From: a virus
Strand: one strand, 5' to 3'
Virus record (IMG/VR): IMGVR_UViG_3300025810_001404
Coordinates: 1-26,876 of that record
DNA: 26,876 nucleotides
Shown: positions 14,462-22,178 of the stretch, in pieces
Layout: the number at the start of each line of letters is the position of its first letter
How positions within the stretch are numbered: the first letter of the stretch is position 1
The notes under the pieces: generated by a model
The model's database searches: none
The model's input: the letters and a program-made list of their open reading frames with translations, nothing else
What the model was told of the DNA's origin: nothing
Translations under genes and position numbers: made by a program

Positions 14462-15001
14462 TTAATAAGCCCAAATATTTAATGAATACCTTGTGCCGTC
14501 TATCACTGGCTTAACTTCATGTGGATACATAAAGTTGCTAGGAAAGATTGCACAATCACCCTTTTTAAGTAATACATCTTTGTCCAAGACTAATGTATTA
14601 CCACCAATAAACTCATCATTCAGTAAGGCTATCATTGTTAGTACAGGATGCTCTCTGTCAATACCATGATCAATGTGACTTCTCATGCCCACGCCTTCTG
14701 TATATTTGTTAATTCTAATAGAATCCCATTGACTAATCAATTGAATTGGGTTATTTTTTGGACCAAATAACAAACTGTATTTTCCAAACACACTTATTAA
14801 TTTGGGAGATATTTTGCTTTCCAATAGAGGATCGGCATCACAAACTAATATATCGTCAATTTCTTCTACTGACCCAGCCTTTGTATTAGTAGTGTGCCAT
14901 TTATGCTGGCGCCACGTGTAACCGTGGGCCTTGTTAACAATATCATCACACTCTTGTGAAGTAAAAAGATTGGTGACAAAAACGTAATCACTAAGATTCA
15001 T
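14462..15001 (-). CDS. 2OG-Fe(II) oxygenase
   Basis: 179 aa from the ATG at 15001; the TTG further upstream is less likely. The iron ligands are His109 and Asp111 in SHIDHG and His161 in YPHEV; Arg171 in GTRYSLNIW binds 2-oxoglutarate. EFIGGNTLVL precedes the last half of the jelly-roll and KKGDCAIFPS is the usual GD..FP turn. This is the prolyl-4-hydroxylase-like branch, with many members in T4-like marine phages. Substrate unknown (protein side chains or nucleic acid bases). It overlaps the end of the upstream gene by 11 nt. Confidence 0.88.
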   Translation of the reverse strand: MNLSDYVFVTNLFTSQECDDIVNKAHGYTWRQHKWHTTNTKAGSVEEIDDILVCDADPLLESKISPKLISVFGKYSLLFGPKNNPIQLISQWDSIRINKYTEGVGMRSHIDHGIDREHPVLTMIALLNDEFIGGNTLVLDKDVLLKKGDCAIFPSNFMYPHEVKPVIDGTRYSLNIWAY

Positions 15002-15668
15002 GTTTAGGACCGGTATCAACTTTTACTCTATTAAATTGAGTTTGTGTACCGTCATCGGAAACACGATGTTGTTTTACAGTACCTCTAATTTTAATAGACA
15101 AACCGGGTTTAGGGTTGATATTAGCACTTGCAAAGTATAAAACTTCCTCATTGGGAGTAACGCAAGTGGTATAGTAAACACCCCATTTTTGCGAATAAAC
15201 AGATTTAAGAACCTCTACAGTAAGGTCCATTCTTTCACCGATCTTACCAAGTGTTTTGTTATTATTAAGACTTCGGATCCTGCGATTCTGTGCATCACGT
15301 ACAATAGCCTTAGCATAAACACCAGGAAGACTTGCAATAACAGCAAGATCATACGTGGTGTCGATACGCTCCTTTTGTGCAACCTCTCCGGCGCTTTTAT
15401 CAAACTCTGACATATACTCACCAGAGATCATTTTGAAAACTAAACCTTGAAAGTATTGGCGAACTTTAGCACCATCGTGCTTATCTCTGAGTGCTAAACG
15501 GGCATGTGGCTCCCCAAGATACCGAAGCATTAACTGCCTATTGGTTATGGTTTCTTTACCATTGTCCCAATGATTTTTGTTAAGATAACGACCATTGATA
15601 CGCTGGGCTTTGGCGGCCGCCGCCCAAACATCATTTGCAGAAAAATCGAAAGGTGTAAACTTAGCCAT
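14991..15668 (-). CDS. unknown phage protein with OB-fold-like C-terminus
   Basis: 225 aa. Residues 1-130 are helical and basic (SANDVWAAAAKAQRINGRYL). The C-terminal 80 residues have alternating strand-like segments ending GLSIKIRGTVKQHRVSDDGT then QTQFNRVKV, which looks like an OB-fold. This would fit nucleic-acid binding, but no family is confirmed. It lies 3 nt after the 83-aa protein gene at 15923-15672 and overlaps the oxygenase gene. Confidence 0.8.
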   Translation of the reverse strand: MAKFTPFDFSANDVWAAAAKAQRINGRYLNKNHWDNGKETITNRQLMLRYLGEPHARLALRDKHDGAKVRQYFQGLVFKMISGEYMSEFDKSAGEVAQKERIDTTYDLAVIASLPGVYAKAIVRDAQNRRIRSLNNNKTLGKIGERMDLTVEVLKSVYSQKWGVYYTTCVTPNEEVLYFASANINPKPGLSIKIRGTVKQHRVSDDGTQTQFNRVKVDTGPKHES

Positions 15669-15671
15669 TTG

Positions 15672-15923
15672 TTAGTCCCACTGCTTAAAGTTTTGCATTG
15701 ACTCGTTAAACTCAAACCCTGCCATGTATGCTTCAATCTCGGCAGGGGTCATGTCTTTTTCTTTGACTTGCTCACCATTGCCTGTACCTTCGGGCCAGTA
15801 GTGAGGAAATTGACCTCGCTGATAATAACTGTCAGCACTGCCCCTATCAAAAGGGCTACCGTGAAAACTTGGGTAACGAATGCCGTTGTACTCGGTTGTT
15901 TTTTGGCTATCATCTAAATACAT
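15672..15923 (-). CDS. small phage protein, 83 aa
   Basis: Begins MYLDDSQKTTEYNGIRYPSF and contains SPFDRGSADSYYQRGQFPHY, a Tyr/Pro/Gly-rich segment, then a charged C-terminal helix with EIEAYMAGFEFNE. Small proteins with the DRGSADSYY-type motif are common next to replication genes in marine phages; their role is unknown. GGAG lies 8 nt before the ATG; the upstream stop is 1 nt away. Confidence 0.75.
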   Translation of the reverse strand: MYLDDSQKTTEYNGIRYPSFHGSPFDRGSADSYYQRGQFPHYWPEGTGNGEQVKEKDMTPAEIEAYMAGFEFNESMQNFKQWD

Positions 15924-15924
15924 C

Positions 15925-16338
15925 CTACATGCTCCAGTAAGTTTCAGTTAATGGATCACAACAACCGCCAACTTGACTTAGTGGCAGGGTAACAGTGATT
16001 TCTTTACCAGTACCTGGTGCTCTACCAGTTCTAGTGACCATAGGCTCAACATACTCGTCAACATGAACGATTTCATAACTAGATGCAAATTGCTTGTGCA
16101 TACGCTTGAACTGAGGTTCAGTAGCATCACGGTATGCGTTGTACATCGGCGCATGATAGTCAGGCTTGCCTTGTGCAAGACACTCATCTACCTGATCAAA
16201 AGCCTTTTGATAGTACTTAACAGTACGGGTGATACCTGCTTTAGCGGCACTTGCAGTTTTGTAAACGGTAGACTGCCATGAACGTCTGTTGGGCTCTCTG
16301 TGAATACCGTTGTTTGTTGTGTCAATGATATAATACAT
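15925..16338 (-). CDS. unknown phage protein, 137 aa
   Basis: The ATG at 16338 is chosen: it has GAGAGGAAA upstream and lies in the leader of the promoter at 16369-16397; a TTG further up is unlikely. Sequence begins MYYIIDTTNNGIHREPNRRS, with a mid-section rich in Lys, Ala and Tyr and a Cys pair near the end (GGCCDP). No family recognised. It is the first gene of a six-gene operon reaching to 13834. Confidence 0.75.
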   Translation of the reverse strand: MYYIIDTTNNGIHREPNRRSWQSTVYKTASAAKAGITRTVKYYQKAFDQVDECLAQGKPDYHAPMYNAYRDATEPQFKRMHKQFASSYEIVHVDEYVEPMVTRTGRAPGTGKEITVTLPLSQVGGCCDPLTETYWSM

Positions 16339-16368
16339 AAAATTTCCTCTCTGTGTCAATATGTATAT

Positions 16369-16397
16369 ATTATCTCACCATTCTACCCAAATGTCAA
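16369..16397 (-). promoter_or_regulatory. sigma70-like promoter of the six-gene operon
   Basis: Minus-strand TTGACA (16392-16397), 17 bp, GATAAT (16369-16374), preceded by GGC. Start site predicted near 16362, about 24 nt before the ATG, with the ribosome site in between. Confidence 0.75.
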
Positions 16398-16442
16398 GCC
16401 TTTTTTGCATGTTTTTTTAACTTTTTTGCCGTTAAAAATCAA

Positions 16443-16769
16443 TCACTTATCCTTTTTTGGGTCAAATTTTGAGTCAACAAGACGCAATTTTGGCTTCATT
16501 CTGATGATTTTTTCTGCTTCCCTTAGTCCTTTTATACCCGTTTCCTTTTGCTTTGGTTTAGGAACATATGCGTCATTAGCAGACAAGTCTGGTCTTGATA
16601 ACGTAGCAATCTCTTTGGCTAAAAGTTCCATCATAAATCTGACATCTTCTTTGTCATGCTGAGGAATTTCTTGCATCCATTTAGCAACAGCATCAAAGCC
16701 GTCGTTATGGAGAAGTTGCCCAATCCATGCTAGATTACCTTTATATCTACCTTCGTTTAATATGCTCAT
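16443..16769 (-). CDS. unknown phage protein, 108 aa, likely leaderless
   Basis: Begins MSILNEGRYKGNLAWIGQLL and has a helical first half and a basic tail (KLRLVDSKFDPKKDK). No family recognised. There is no ribosome site before the ATG; the -10 box (16776-16781) is only 6 nt upstream, so the mRNA should start at or beside the ATG. Confidence 0.75.
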   Translation of the reverse strand: MSILNEGRYKGNLAWIGQLLHNDGFDAVAKWMQEIPQHDKEDVRFMMELLAKEIATLSRPDLSANDAYVPKPKQKETGIKGLREAEKIIRMKPKLRLVDSKFDPKKDK

Positions 16770-16775
16770 TGTTCT

Positions 16776-16804
16776 ATCTTACTTCTTTTGTTAGTTAATG
16801 TCAA
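16776..16804 (-). promoter_or_regulatory. sigma70-like promoter giving a leaderless message
   Basis: Minus-strand TTGACA (16799-16804), 17 bp, TAAGAT (16776-16781), preceded by GGC that overlaps the stop of the lipoprotein gene. Predicted start site coincides with the ATG at 16769. Confidence 0.65.
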
Positions 16805-16806
16805 GC

Positions 16807-18573
16807 CTAGTCCGAGAATACAGGATCATATTGATCGTGGACTCCAGTCCACCAGTACTTTAAAATATTTTCTGCTGGCTTGCCTCTAATAGATTGTGAA
16901 ATTTCTGGAAATCCTTCTCTAACTGAGGGGATATCTTTTTCTTGTGATGCACGTTGCAATGACGGCGTCAGCCAATAACTACAACTAGGTTGAATTCCTG
17001 CAATAGTCCAAGATGTTTGTAGACTAATTGCTTGCAATACCCCTTCATAAAAAACTGCTTGCCTAGAAAAGTCAATTGCTTCTCTAGTAACAGGAAGTTG
17101 AACACATTTTGGATCGGAATATCCTTCAATAGTTCCCGGAGTACAAAATCCATCTTCCATCCAACCGCGATAGGGAAAAAACTCTGTGCTTTGTGACACG
17201 ATTTGAAAGACTACAGGCACATCTTGTGATGTAGAATAACTGCCTTTGGGTTTCTGACCGTCGTGACCAAAGAAATTATTATAAGACCTCTCCATATCTT
17301 CTAATAATCTGTCTCTAATGAGTTCTACGGTCATTGATTTGTTTTCTTCTGCGTCTCTGATAAACCCACCAAACGACTTTTGAATAATGTCTACTTTTTC
17401 TAACACACGCCAATCATTCCAAATGGGTCCGTCACCTATCCAAATTTCTCCGCTAAATTTTGACCTGATAACATCAATAGCCTCTGATACTCTTGTCATC
17501 CAGTGATCACGCAATTCAACTTGTGCTTGCGAATCATTAGGTATTTCACCATCTACTCCACAAAAGCATATCCACATTGCACTCCAATCAACAGAAAGGG
17601 CATCGATCCCGATTTGTTCTCCCCACTCTGCTGTTTCTAACATTAAGTTTTCATGTGCATCCCACATTCTATCAATTAATGCATGATCTACTCTTGCGCC
17701 TTGACTGAAAGGAAACAACCAGCGATCATACTTATCCAATGGCATAAATTGCCAAACGTAGTGAACCTCAACTCCATAGTCATGGGCTGTTTTGACAATG
17801 TATTCGATAGTTTTTTTGGATATGTGCCACCAAGCATCTTCTAATACCCAAAGATCAGCATTAGCATTTTCCCAATAACCGAAATTATAGATAGTAAGTG
17901 AATTTGCCCCGGTTTCTGCAAGTTCCATTATAGTCATACGATAATGTAATTTAACATATTCTTCTTTTGTACAATTCTCTGCCCAAGACGAACTGTGACG
18001 AGAATAATTGTCGTATACCCATTCTAAACTAAAATCTTTTAACCCCATGTCTCGTAACCAATGATTAGGTAACGTGTTGCTGGGATAAGGTATGTCCAGT
18101 GGACCCATATATCTTTCTGGGAATGCAGTAGAGTGTGGAGTAGTGCATGAACCTTCTGTATACGGATCATCAACATCTACGTATACAGATGCAACTGCTT
18201 GTCCATTACCGTCACAAGTTAAACGAAATTGGTATTGTTTTTCTTGCGTAACTTTAAATTCTTCAGTACCTGATGTATCTTTACTTCCTTGCCAATCTAC
18301 ATTGGCAGTACAGGATGTAGCATCAGTTGTAGCCCATGTAAGGGTGACATATTCATTAACTTTGGCAGACGTTGGTGTTACAGTAAATGAAGTAATTTGA
18401 GGCGCCGGCGTATTATTGGAACTACTGCTTCCGCTTCCACCGCCAGTGCTGGCTCCTACAACAGCCGCACCTACGTTAGTGCTTCCACCGCCCCCGCCGC
18501 ATGCGGCTAATACGCAACTGCAACATATGATAATAAGATACTTTTGTATCAGAGGAAATGTGTTAGTAACCAT
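16807..18573 (-). CDS. lipoprotein with Ig-like domain and glycosidase-like (TIM-barrel) region
   Basis: 588 aa. Signal and lipobox (LIIICCSCVLAAC) lead to CGGGGG and a Gly/Ser-rich linker. Residues about 55-135 (ITSFTVTPTSAKVNEYVTLTW and on) form an Ig-like domain with a Cys pair. From about 150 to the end the sequence (WLRDMGLKDFSLEW; NSLTIYNFGYW; VEVHYVWQFMP; GIDALSVDWSAMW; GEIWIGDGP) has the strand-helix rhythm and Trp/Asp/Glu-rich strand ends of a glycoside hydrolase TIM barrel. The exact family cannot be fixed by eye. It has its own sigma70-like promoter (18609-18637) and AGGGA ribosome site. It would be displayed on the host envelope; a polysaccharide target is inference. Confidence 0.7.
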   Translation of the reverse strand: MVTNTFPLIQKYLIIICCSCVLAACGGGGGSTNVGAAVVGASTGGGSGSSSSNNTPAPQITSFTVTPTSAKVNEYVTLTWATTDATSCTANVDWQGSKDTSGTEEFKVTQEKQYQFRLTCDGNGQAVASVYVDVDDPYTEGSCTTPHSTAFPERYMGPLDIPYPSNTLPNHWLRDMGLKDFSLEWVYDNYSRHSSSWAENCTKEEYVKLHYRMTIMELAETGANSLTIYNFGYWENANADLWVLEDAWWHISKKTIEYIVKTAHDYGVEVHYVWQFMPLDKYDRWLFPFSQGARVDHALIDRMWDAHENLMLETAEWGEQIGIDALSVDWSAMWICFCGVDGEIPNDSQAQVELRDHWMTRVSEAIDVIRSKFSGEIWIGDGPIWNDWRVLEKVDIIQKSFGGFIRDAEENKSMTVELIRDRLLEDMERSYNNFFGHDGQKPKGSYSTSQDVPVVFQIVSQSTEFFPYRGWMEDGFCTPGTIEGYSDPKCVQLPVTREAIDFSRQAVFYEGVLQAISLQTSWTIAGIQPSCSYWLTPSLQRASQEKDIPSVREGFPEISQSIRGKPAENILKYWWTGVHDQYDPVFSD

Positions 18574-18608
18574 GTGTGTCCCTGTGTGTAATAGTTTATA
18601 ACTCTATT

Positions 18609-18637
18609 ATATTACACAACTACAAAGGAAAAGTCAA
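18609..18637 (-). promoter_or_regulatory. sigma70-like promoter of the lipoprotein gene
   Basis: Minus-strand TTGACT (18632-18637), 17 bp, TAATAT (18609-18614), preceded by GGC. It sits directly behind the hairpin at 18654-18679, a terminator-then-promoter arrangement. Confidence 0.65.
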
Positions 18638-18653
18638 GCCTATTTTGCCCAAA

Positions 18654-18679
18654 AATATGCCCAGAAATCTGGGCATATT
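18654..18679 (-). terminator. terminator hairpin after the 51-aa protein gene
   Basis: AATATGCCCAGA (18654-18665) and TCTGGGCATATT (18668-18679) form a perfect 12-bp inverted repeat around AA. On the minus strand the stem ends in T residues (five in a row including stem bases). It lies between the stop of the 51-aa gene and the next promoter. Confidence 0.7.
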
Positions 18680-18704
18680 GATTTGTTTCTAAAGGACTGA
18701 TCTA

Positions 18705-18860
18705 TTAGCCGATTGATGCCAAAGAATGCACAATGATGAACAAACTTGTTGCGCCTAATGCTACCATACTAACATTTTCGCAAAACTGTCCATCGCACCT
18801 CTCAAGCCAACTAATCAAACCGTTTACTTTGCCTCTTGTGAGGTTTATAATTGCGTTCAT
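18705..18860 (-). CDS. 51-aa membrane protein
   Basis: ATG at 18860 with GGAGA upstream, stop TAA at 18705. Sequence MNAIINLTRGKVNGLISWLE is followed by a short Cys-containing link (RCDGQFC) and a hydrophobic C-terminus (VSMVALGATSLFIIVHSLA). One membrane segment. It stands alone between a hairpin upstream (18938-18960) and the terminator at 18654-18679. Function unknown. Confidence 0.65.
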   Translation of the reverse strand: MNAIINLTRGKVNGLISWLERCDGQFCENVSMVALGATSLFIIVHSLASIG

Positions 18861-18937
18861 AAGTCTCCGTGTGTCTATCTGTTTGCAAGGATTTGTGATT
18901 GTATTTTTGGTATTTTAAATTACGTAAAATATACTCA

Positions 18938-18960
18938 CATTGTAGGACCCTCCTACAATG
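18938..18960. repeat. 10-bp-stem hairpin in the gap before the 51-aa gene
   Basis: CATTGTAGGA, loop CCC, TCCTACAATG. It follows the stop of the glycosyltransferase-like gene (18988) on the minus strand and could end that operon, though the T-tract is weak. The rest of the gap 18861-18987 is AT-rich, with an AATAAATA late-type motif near 18963-18970. Confidence 0.6.
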
Positions 18961-18987
18961 ACTATTTATTCCTTATATACAAAAGTG

Positions 18988-20178
18988 TTACTTTTTATAT
19001 AGAGTGTTACGGATGTTACTTTCGTACTCGACCCAATATTCTACTCTTTGGTTGTTTGCAACTAGTCTGGACCAAATATTCCTTTTAAGTTTACTGAGAG
19101 ATTCAGTTGTAGGATATGTTTGTTGAAAATTATGCATTTGTTGCACGACAAAATCTTTACGTTGTTCATAGGGCAATGAATCATAACTATGGTCAATTAT
19201 ATCATCAAAAACATCAAATCCCAAATCACGTACAAGTTGTACGGTTCCGGGTGATGCGTGCCAAAGGGGTATTTGGTGCCATGCAAATGCTTTAAAAGTT
19301 TTTTCACTCAAATTGATAGGTTGACTATCTAGCTCCATTGTTTCACAAACAACGTTTACGGCATTCGTATAAAATATATGATGCCCGTCTGTGTGAACCA
19401 TAATATCATCGGTGGCAGTTTTACCATCTACATACACCGGCCATTCATACGGAGAAAATAATTCTTCATAATTAACAATTTCTTCTAATTGTGTTGTTTG
19501 GTTGGATTCCGAATCTGATGACAAATTAGAATCTAAGGAATCTTTTGGATTAGCAATTATTATAGGTTTTCTTGTAATGAACGATGCTACATTGTCAATA
19601 ATGGATCCGCAAGATGCCCTAAGAATCTCAGGATAAAATCCTGCATCAAACAAACTTTTTACAAATAAAACTCTTGCTTTAGACGGTCTTCTGGCTAAGG
19701 CAATAAAATGTTTTTCATATTGAATCTTAAACCAGTCTATATTTTTTTGTTGTAAGTCAGTATACCAGTCGTTGAGAATGATACATGTTGTAGGGTGAAA
19801 ATCTATCTGTGCATATTTGCTTTCTGCCGGGTCAAATATTGAATTAGACTCAATAACAATTTTTTTAAATTTTTTAGACCAATCTTTTAAGACATTGTTT
19901 ATACTTACATGGGGCATAAACCATTCGTCTCTAGCATCAATGATTAAAGTCCAGTCTGATAAATTAGAAACTCCCCATTCTCTTAACAAGGATTCAAAGA
20001 CTTTTTTAATTGTAATTTGATCAACTGGAGCGTGATATAATCCCCCTGTTTTTACTGGTTGGATTAAAGTAAGATAATTGACGAGGAAAACTTTCTTTTT
20101 TGAATTTAGTGCGTATCCAGGTGCTCTATATGTAAACTCTCCCAGCAAGTCAGTTATCATATTTGTACTCTTGGGCAT
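18988..20178 (-). CDS. glycosyltransferase-like phage protein
   Basis: 396 aa. No signal peptide. The C-terminal third contains INLSEKTFKAFAWHQIPLWH and SPGTVQLVRDLGFDVFDDII, the pattern seen in exostosin-like / putative glycosyltransferases of large DNA viruses and marine phages, where the Glu-Lys and following Gly/Pro turn would contact the nucleotide sugar. The N-terminal part (VFLVNYLTLIQP; WTLIIDARDEW) could be an alpha/beta domain. The start is ATG at 20178 or 20160; both overlap the upstream gene and neither has a clear ribosome site. Sugar and acceptor unknown; modification of virion proteins or DNA bases is possible. Confidence 0.6.
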   Translation of the reverse strand: MPKSTNMITDLLGEFTYRAPGYALNSKKKVFLVNYLTLIQPVKTGGLYHAPVDQITIKKVFESLLREWGVSNLSDWTLIIDARDEWFMPHVSINNVLKDWSKKFKKIVIESNSIFDPAESKYAQIDFHPTTCIILNDWYTDLQQKNIDWFKIQYEKHFIALARRPSKARVLFVKSLFDAGFYPEILRASCGSIIDNVASFITRKPIIIANPKDSLDSNLSSDSESNQTTQLEEIVNYEELFSPYEWPVYVDGKTATDDIMVHTDGHHIFYTNAVNVVCETMELDSQPINLSEKTFKAFAWHQIPLWHASPGTVQLVRDLGFDVFDDIIDHSYDSLPYEQRKDFVVQQMHNFQQTYPTTESLSKLKRNIWSRLVANNQRVEYWVEYESNIRNTLYKK

Positions 20179-20584
20179 CTAAGTAGTCACGTAAAGTGCC
20201 ATATATAGTCATCATCATTGCTGTTTGATGGTCGAATACTTTTATGTAGGGTTCTCTGTTTTCGCCATTTACTCGGTATACACCAAGATAATATGGACAT
20301 TTAATTTTTTTAATTAATTCTGATACAAATGCCTCGGGCGCAATAATTTTTCTGCGTTTAGTTTTCTTATCAGATTCTAGTCCTAATGGAAAATTCCAAG
20401 AGGATATATTGGCTTCAGTAAACGCTTTAAGTCCTACATCCGATAATCGAAGACCTTGGCCACCCCTACCTGTCAACCACCAATCAAAAACTACATTACC
20501 AATTGGAACTGAATGCCACTTACATCTAGGTAGTTCTTTTAGTACTGCTTGTGTAATTTCTTCTTTTGATCTAGGAGACATCAT
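20150..20584 (-). CDS. unknown phage protein, 144 aa
   Basis: N-terminal helix SPRSKEEITQAVLKELPRC, then GGQGLRLSDVGLKAFTEANI (wing- or helix-turn-like), a Lys/Arg stretch and PYYLGVYR followed by IKVFDHQTAMMMTIYGTLRD. Proteins of this layout are common in T4-like marine phages; role unknown. Overlaps its upstream neighbour by 14 nt and its downstream neighbour by 11-29 nt. Confidence 0.78.
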   Translation of the reverse strand: MMSPRSKEEITQAVLKELPRCKWHSVPIGNVVFDWWLTGRGGQGLRLSDVGLKAFTEANISSWNFPLGLESDKKTKRRKIIAPEAFVSELIKKIKCPYYLGVYRVNGENREPYIKVFDHQTAMMMTIYGTLRDYLDAQEYKYDN

Positions 20585-20870
20585 CGGGATATACTGTGCG
20601 TCCCGAACTCATAAAGACAACTGTAAATTTATCCGTTTTAAATTGTGCATTTAATTTACGACACAAATTTCTAGCGTGACCTGGATTTGAAAAACTAGTC
20701 TTTTTGTATTTAGGAGCCGCATCGTTTGCTAGATAATGAGAGGACTTTAGGTTGATAGGTTGGTCATTATAGAACACTGCCCAAATACCTGCGGCTTCTA
20801 TAATTTGATCACACTTGTAGGTGTCTTTATCGACAAACTCAAGTATTACTGACGGTTGGGTTCTACTCAC
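20571..20870 (-). CDS. unknown phage protein, 99 aa, GTG start
   Basis: The start is GTG at 20870, overlapping the upstream TGA in GTGA, with an AAAGGGGG stretch upstream. Central part SNPGHARNLCRKLNAQFKTD, C-terminus KFTVVFMSSGRTVYPDD. Small alpha/beta protein; no family recognised. Confidence 0.75.
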   Translation of the reverse strand: MSRTQPSVILEFVDKDTYKCDQIIEAAGIWAVFYNDQPINLKSSHYLANDAAPKYKKTSFSNPGHARNLCRKLNAQFKTDKFTVVFMSSGRTVYPDDVS

Positions 20871-21070
20871 TTAAAACCGCCCCCTTTAACCTGTACTGTA
20901 ATAACTTCTTCATTCTTTTTATCTTCCTTCGATAACTCATGCAAGTCTGCTAACAACTTGCTGATATCGTCACGCAACCCTCGGGCCTCGCCAATTGGCA
21001 AGACAATGCTCGTAGTCTGCTTACCTTCTATTGCTGACATTTTATCAATAAACGATTTGATATGTAGCAT
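20867..21070 (-). CDS. unknown small phage protein, 67 aa
   Basis: Sequence MLHIKSFIDKMSAIEGKQTT, then SIVLPIGEARGLRDDISKLL and a charged helix, ending VQVKGGGFK. A GATAAATA motif (21081-21088) lies 10 nt before the ATG, and no ribosome site is seen, so a very short or absent leader is possible. It also lies 5 nt after the upstream gene, so read-through is likely as well. Confidence 0.7.
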   Translation of the reverse strand: MLHIKSFIDKMSAIEGKQTTSIVLPIGEARGLRDDISKLLADLHELSKEDKKNEEVITVQVKGGGFK

Positions 21071-21075
21071 TATAT

Positions 21076-21540
21076 CTATATATTTATCTGAATTTTTGCT
21101 TCTTCTTTGGTTTTATATGGACCTAAATACGGATAACGTTGAATAAAAATATACTTAGGACAGAACATTACTTGGTTTACACCGTTATGTTCTACTACAA
21201 ACCAACCTGCCGCATGGAAACATTTGCTTTTTCTAGTTTTTGTAAAAACATGTAATCCTCGTTTAACGTCAAAAACTGAATTGTAAGTTCTTGCTGTTGT
21301 AGGATATTCAGGATAAGGAACTGCTACTTCTGTTTTAGATTTTTCTTGTGATAAGAATTTGATTTTGGTTTTCTTTTCAATTTCTTTGGTGTTTGTAAAT
21401 TGATAAAAACTACCTTGCAATTCTACACCAAATCCTGCGTGGTTAGCACAGACGTTTCCTACTTTCTTTTCGCCGTCAGTTAAAATCCAAAACTGACCGT
21501 CATTGACGGGTTTAGCATAAAGTTCTACTTCTAATATCAT
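21076..21540 (-). CDS. unknown phage protein, 154 aa
   Basis: The ATG at 21540 has AGGAGATCAA upstream and is preferred to the ATG at 21558. Sequence begins MILEVELYAKPVNDGQFWIL; the middle has VPYPEYPTTARTYNSVFDVK and the end HAAGWFVVEHNGVNQVMFCP then a Tyr-rich PKYIFIQRYPYLGPYKTKEE. Proteins of this kind are frequent in T4-like marine phages; function not known. Confidence 0.78.
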   Translation of the reverse strand: MILEVELYAKPVNDGQFWILTDGEKKVGNVCANHAGFGVELQGSFYQFTNTKEIEKKTKIKFLSQEKSKTEVAVPYPEYPTTARTYNSVFDVKRGLHVFTKTRKSKCFHAAGWFVVEHNGVNQVMFCPKYIFIQRYPYLGPYKTKEEAKIQINI

Positions 21541-21554
21541 TTGATCTCCTGTAA

Positions 21555-22178
21555 TCATAGTTCTTCCCAATAAAACAATTGAACAAGTCTTCCTGTTTCG
21601 TCAGTGTCTCCAAACGTGGGTCCTGGAGCATGAAACATATCAGCCCTGTATACAATTAATCTATTGTATACAAAATAAGATACCAATTCTTTTTGCCATT
21701 GATTTGGGTCATCAGATCCAAAATTCAAAATACTTTTGATATCTTGTTTGTCTGTGAGGTACGACTTATTTAACATTGTGTTTTTATAAAAAATCGTGCC
21801 TTCAATTTCTTGTGTAGTAGGAGTAAGATAAAGTACTCCTGCCCACTTGTTTTTATCGTTTATTGTTTGCCCGTCTGCATGAATCTTATGTGGAGATTCT
21901 TTGTCAGTTGTCTTACTTAAACGAAACTTAGCATGTTCAAGGGATTGCAAGGGTATAACATTTTTCCCTGTAAACTTTGCTATAGTTGATTCTAAATTAT
22001 ATTTAGGCCCGGGCAAACATTTTGCAGTAGTCATTTTTCCTTGCCAAGGAGCATTGCCGTTTGGAAATCCCTCACTTACTTGTTCTGGATGCCAACCTAA
22101 TGCACCATTAATAACGCGGTTTCTTATTTCATCTGGGTTTTCCCAAAAATCGTCAATAAAGAAAAATGCGTTAGCCAT
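21555..22178 (-). CDS. 2OG-Fe(II) oxygenase-like protein
   Basis: 207 aa from the ATG at 22178. Begins with the family-typical FFFIDDFWENPDEIRNRVIN. Candidate iron ligands are His100 and Asp102 in HKIHADG and His183 in MFHAPGP; Arg197 in TGRLVQLFYW would bind 2-oxoglutarate. This differs from the oxygenase at 14462-15001 and belongs to another branch. Substrate unknown. It overlaps the exonuclease stop by 8 nt and is co-transcribed with it. Confidence 0.82.
   Translation of the reverse strand: MANAFFFIDDFWENPDEIRNRVINGALGWHPEQVSEGFPNGNAPWQGKMTTAKCLPGPKYNLESTIAKFTGKNVIPLQSLEHAKFRLSKTTDKESPHKIHADGQTINDKNKWAGVLYLTPTTQEIEGTIFYKNTMLNKSYLTDKQDIKSILNFGSDDPNQWQKELVSYFVYNRLIVYRADMFHAPGPTFGDTDETGRLVQLFYWEEL

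Noticed and set aside
16339-16359. TTG start extending the 137-aa protein
   Set aside because: The ATG at 16338 has a strong ribosome site, and the predicted transcription start is next to the TTG, leaving no leader for it.
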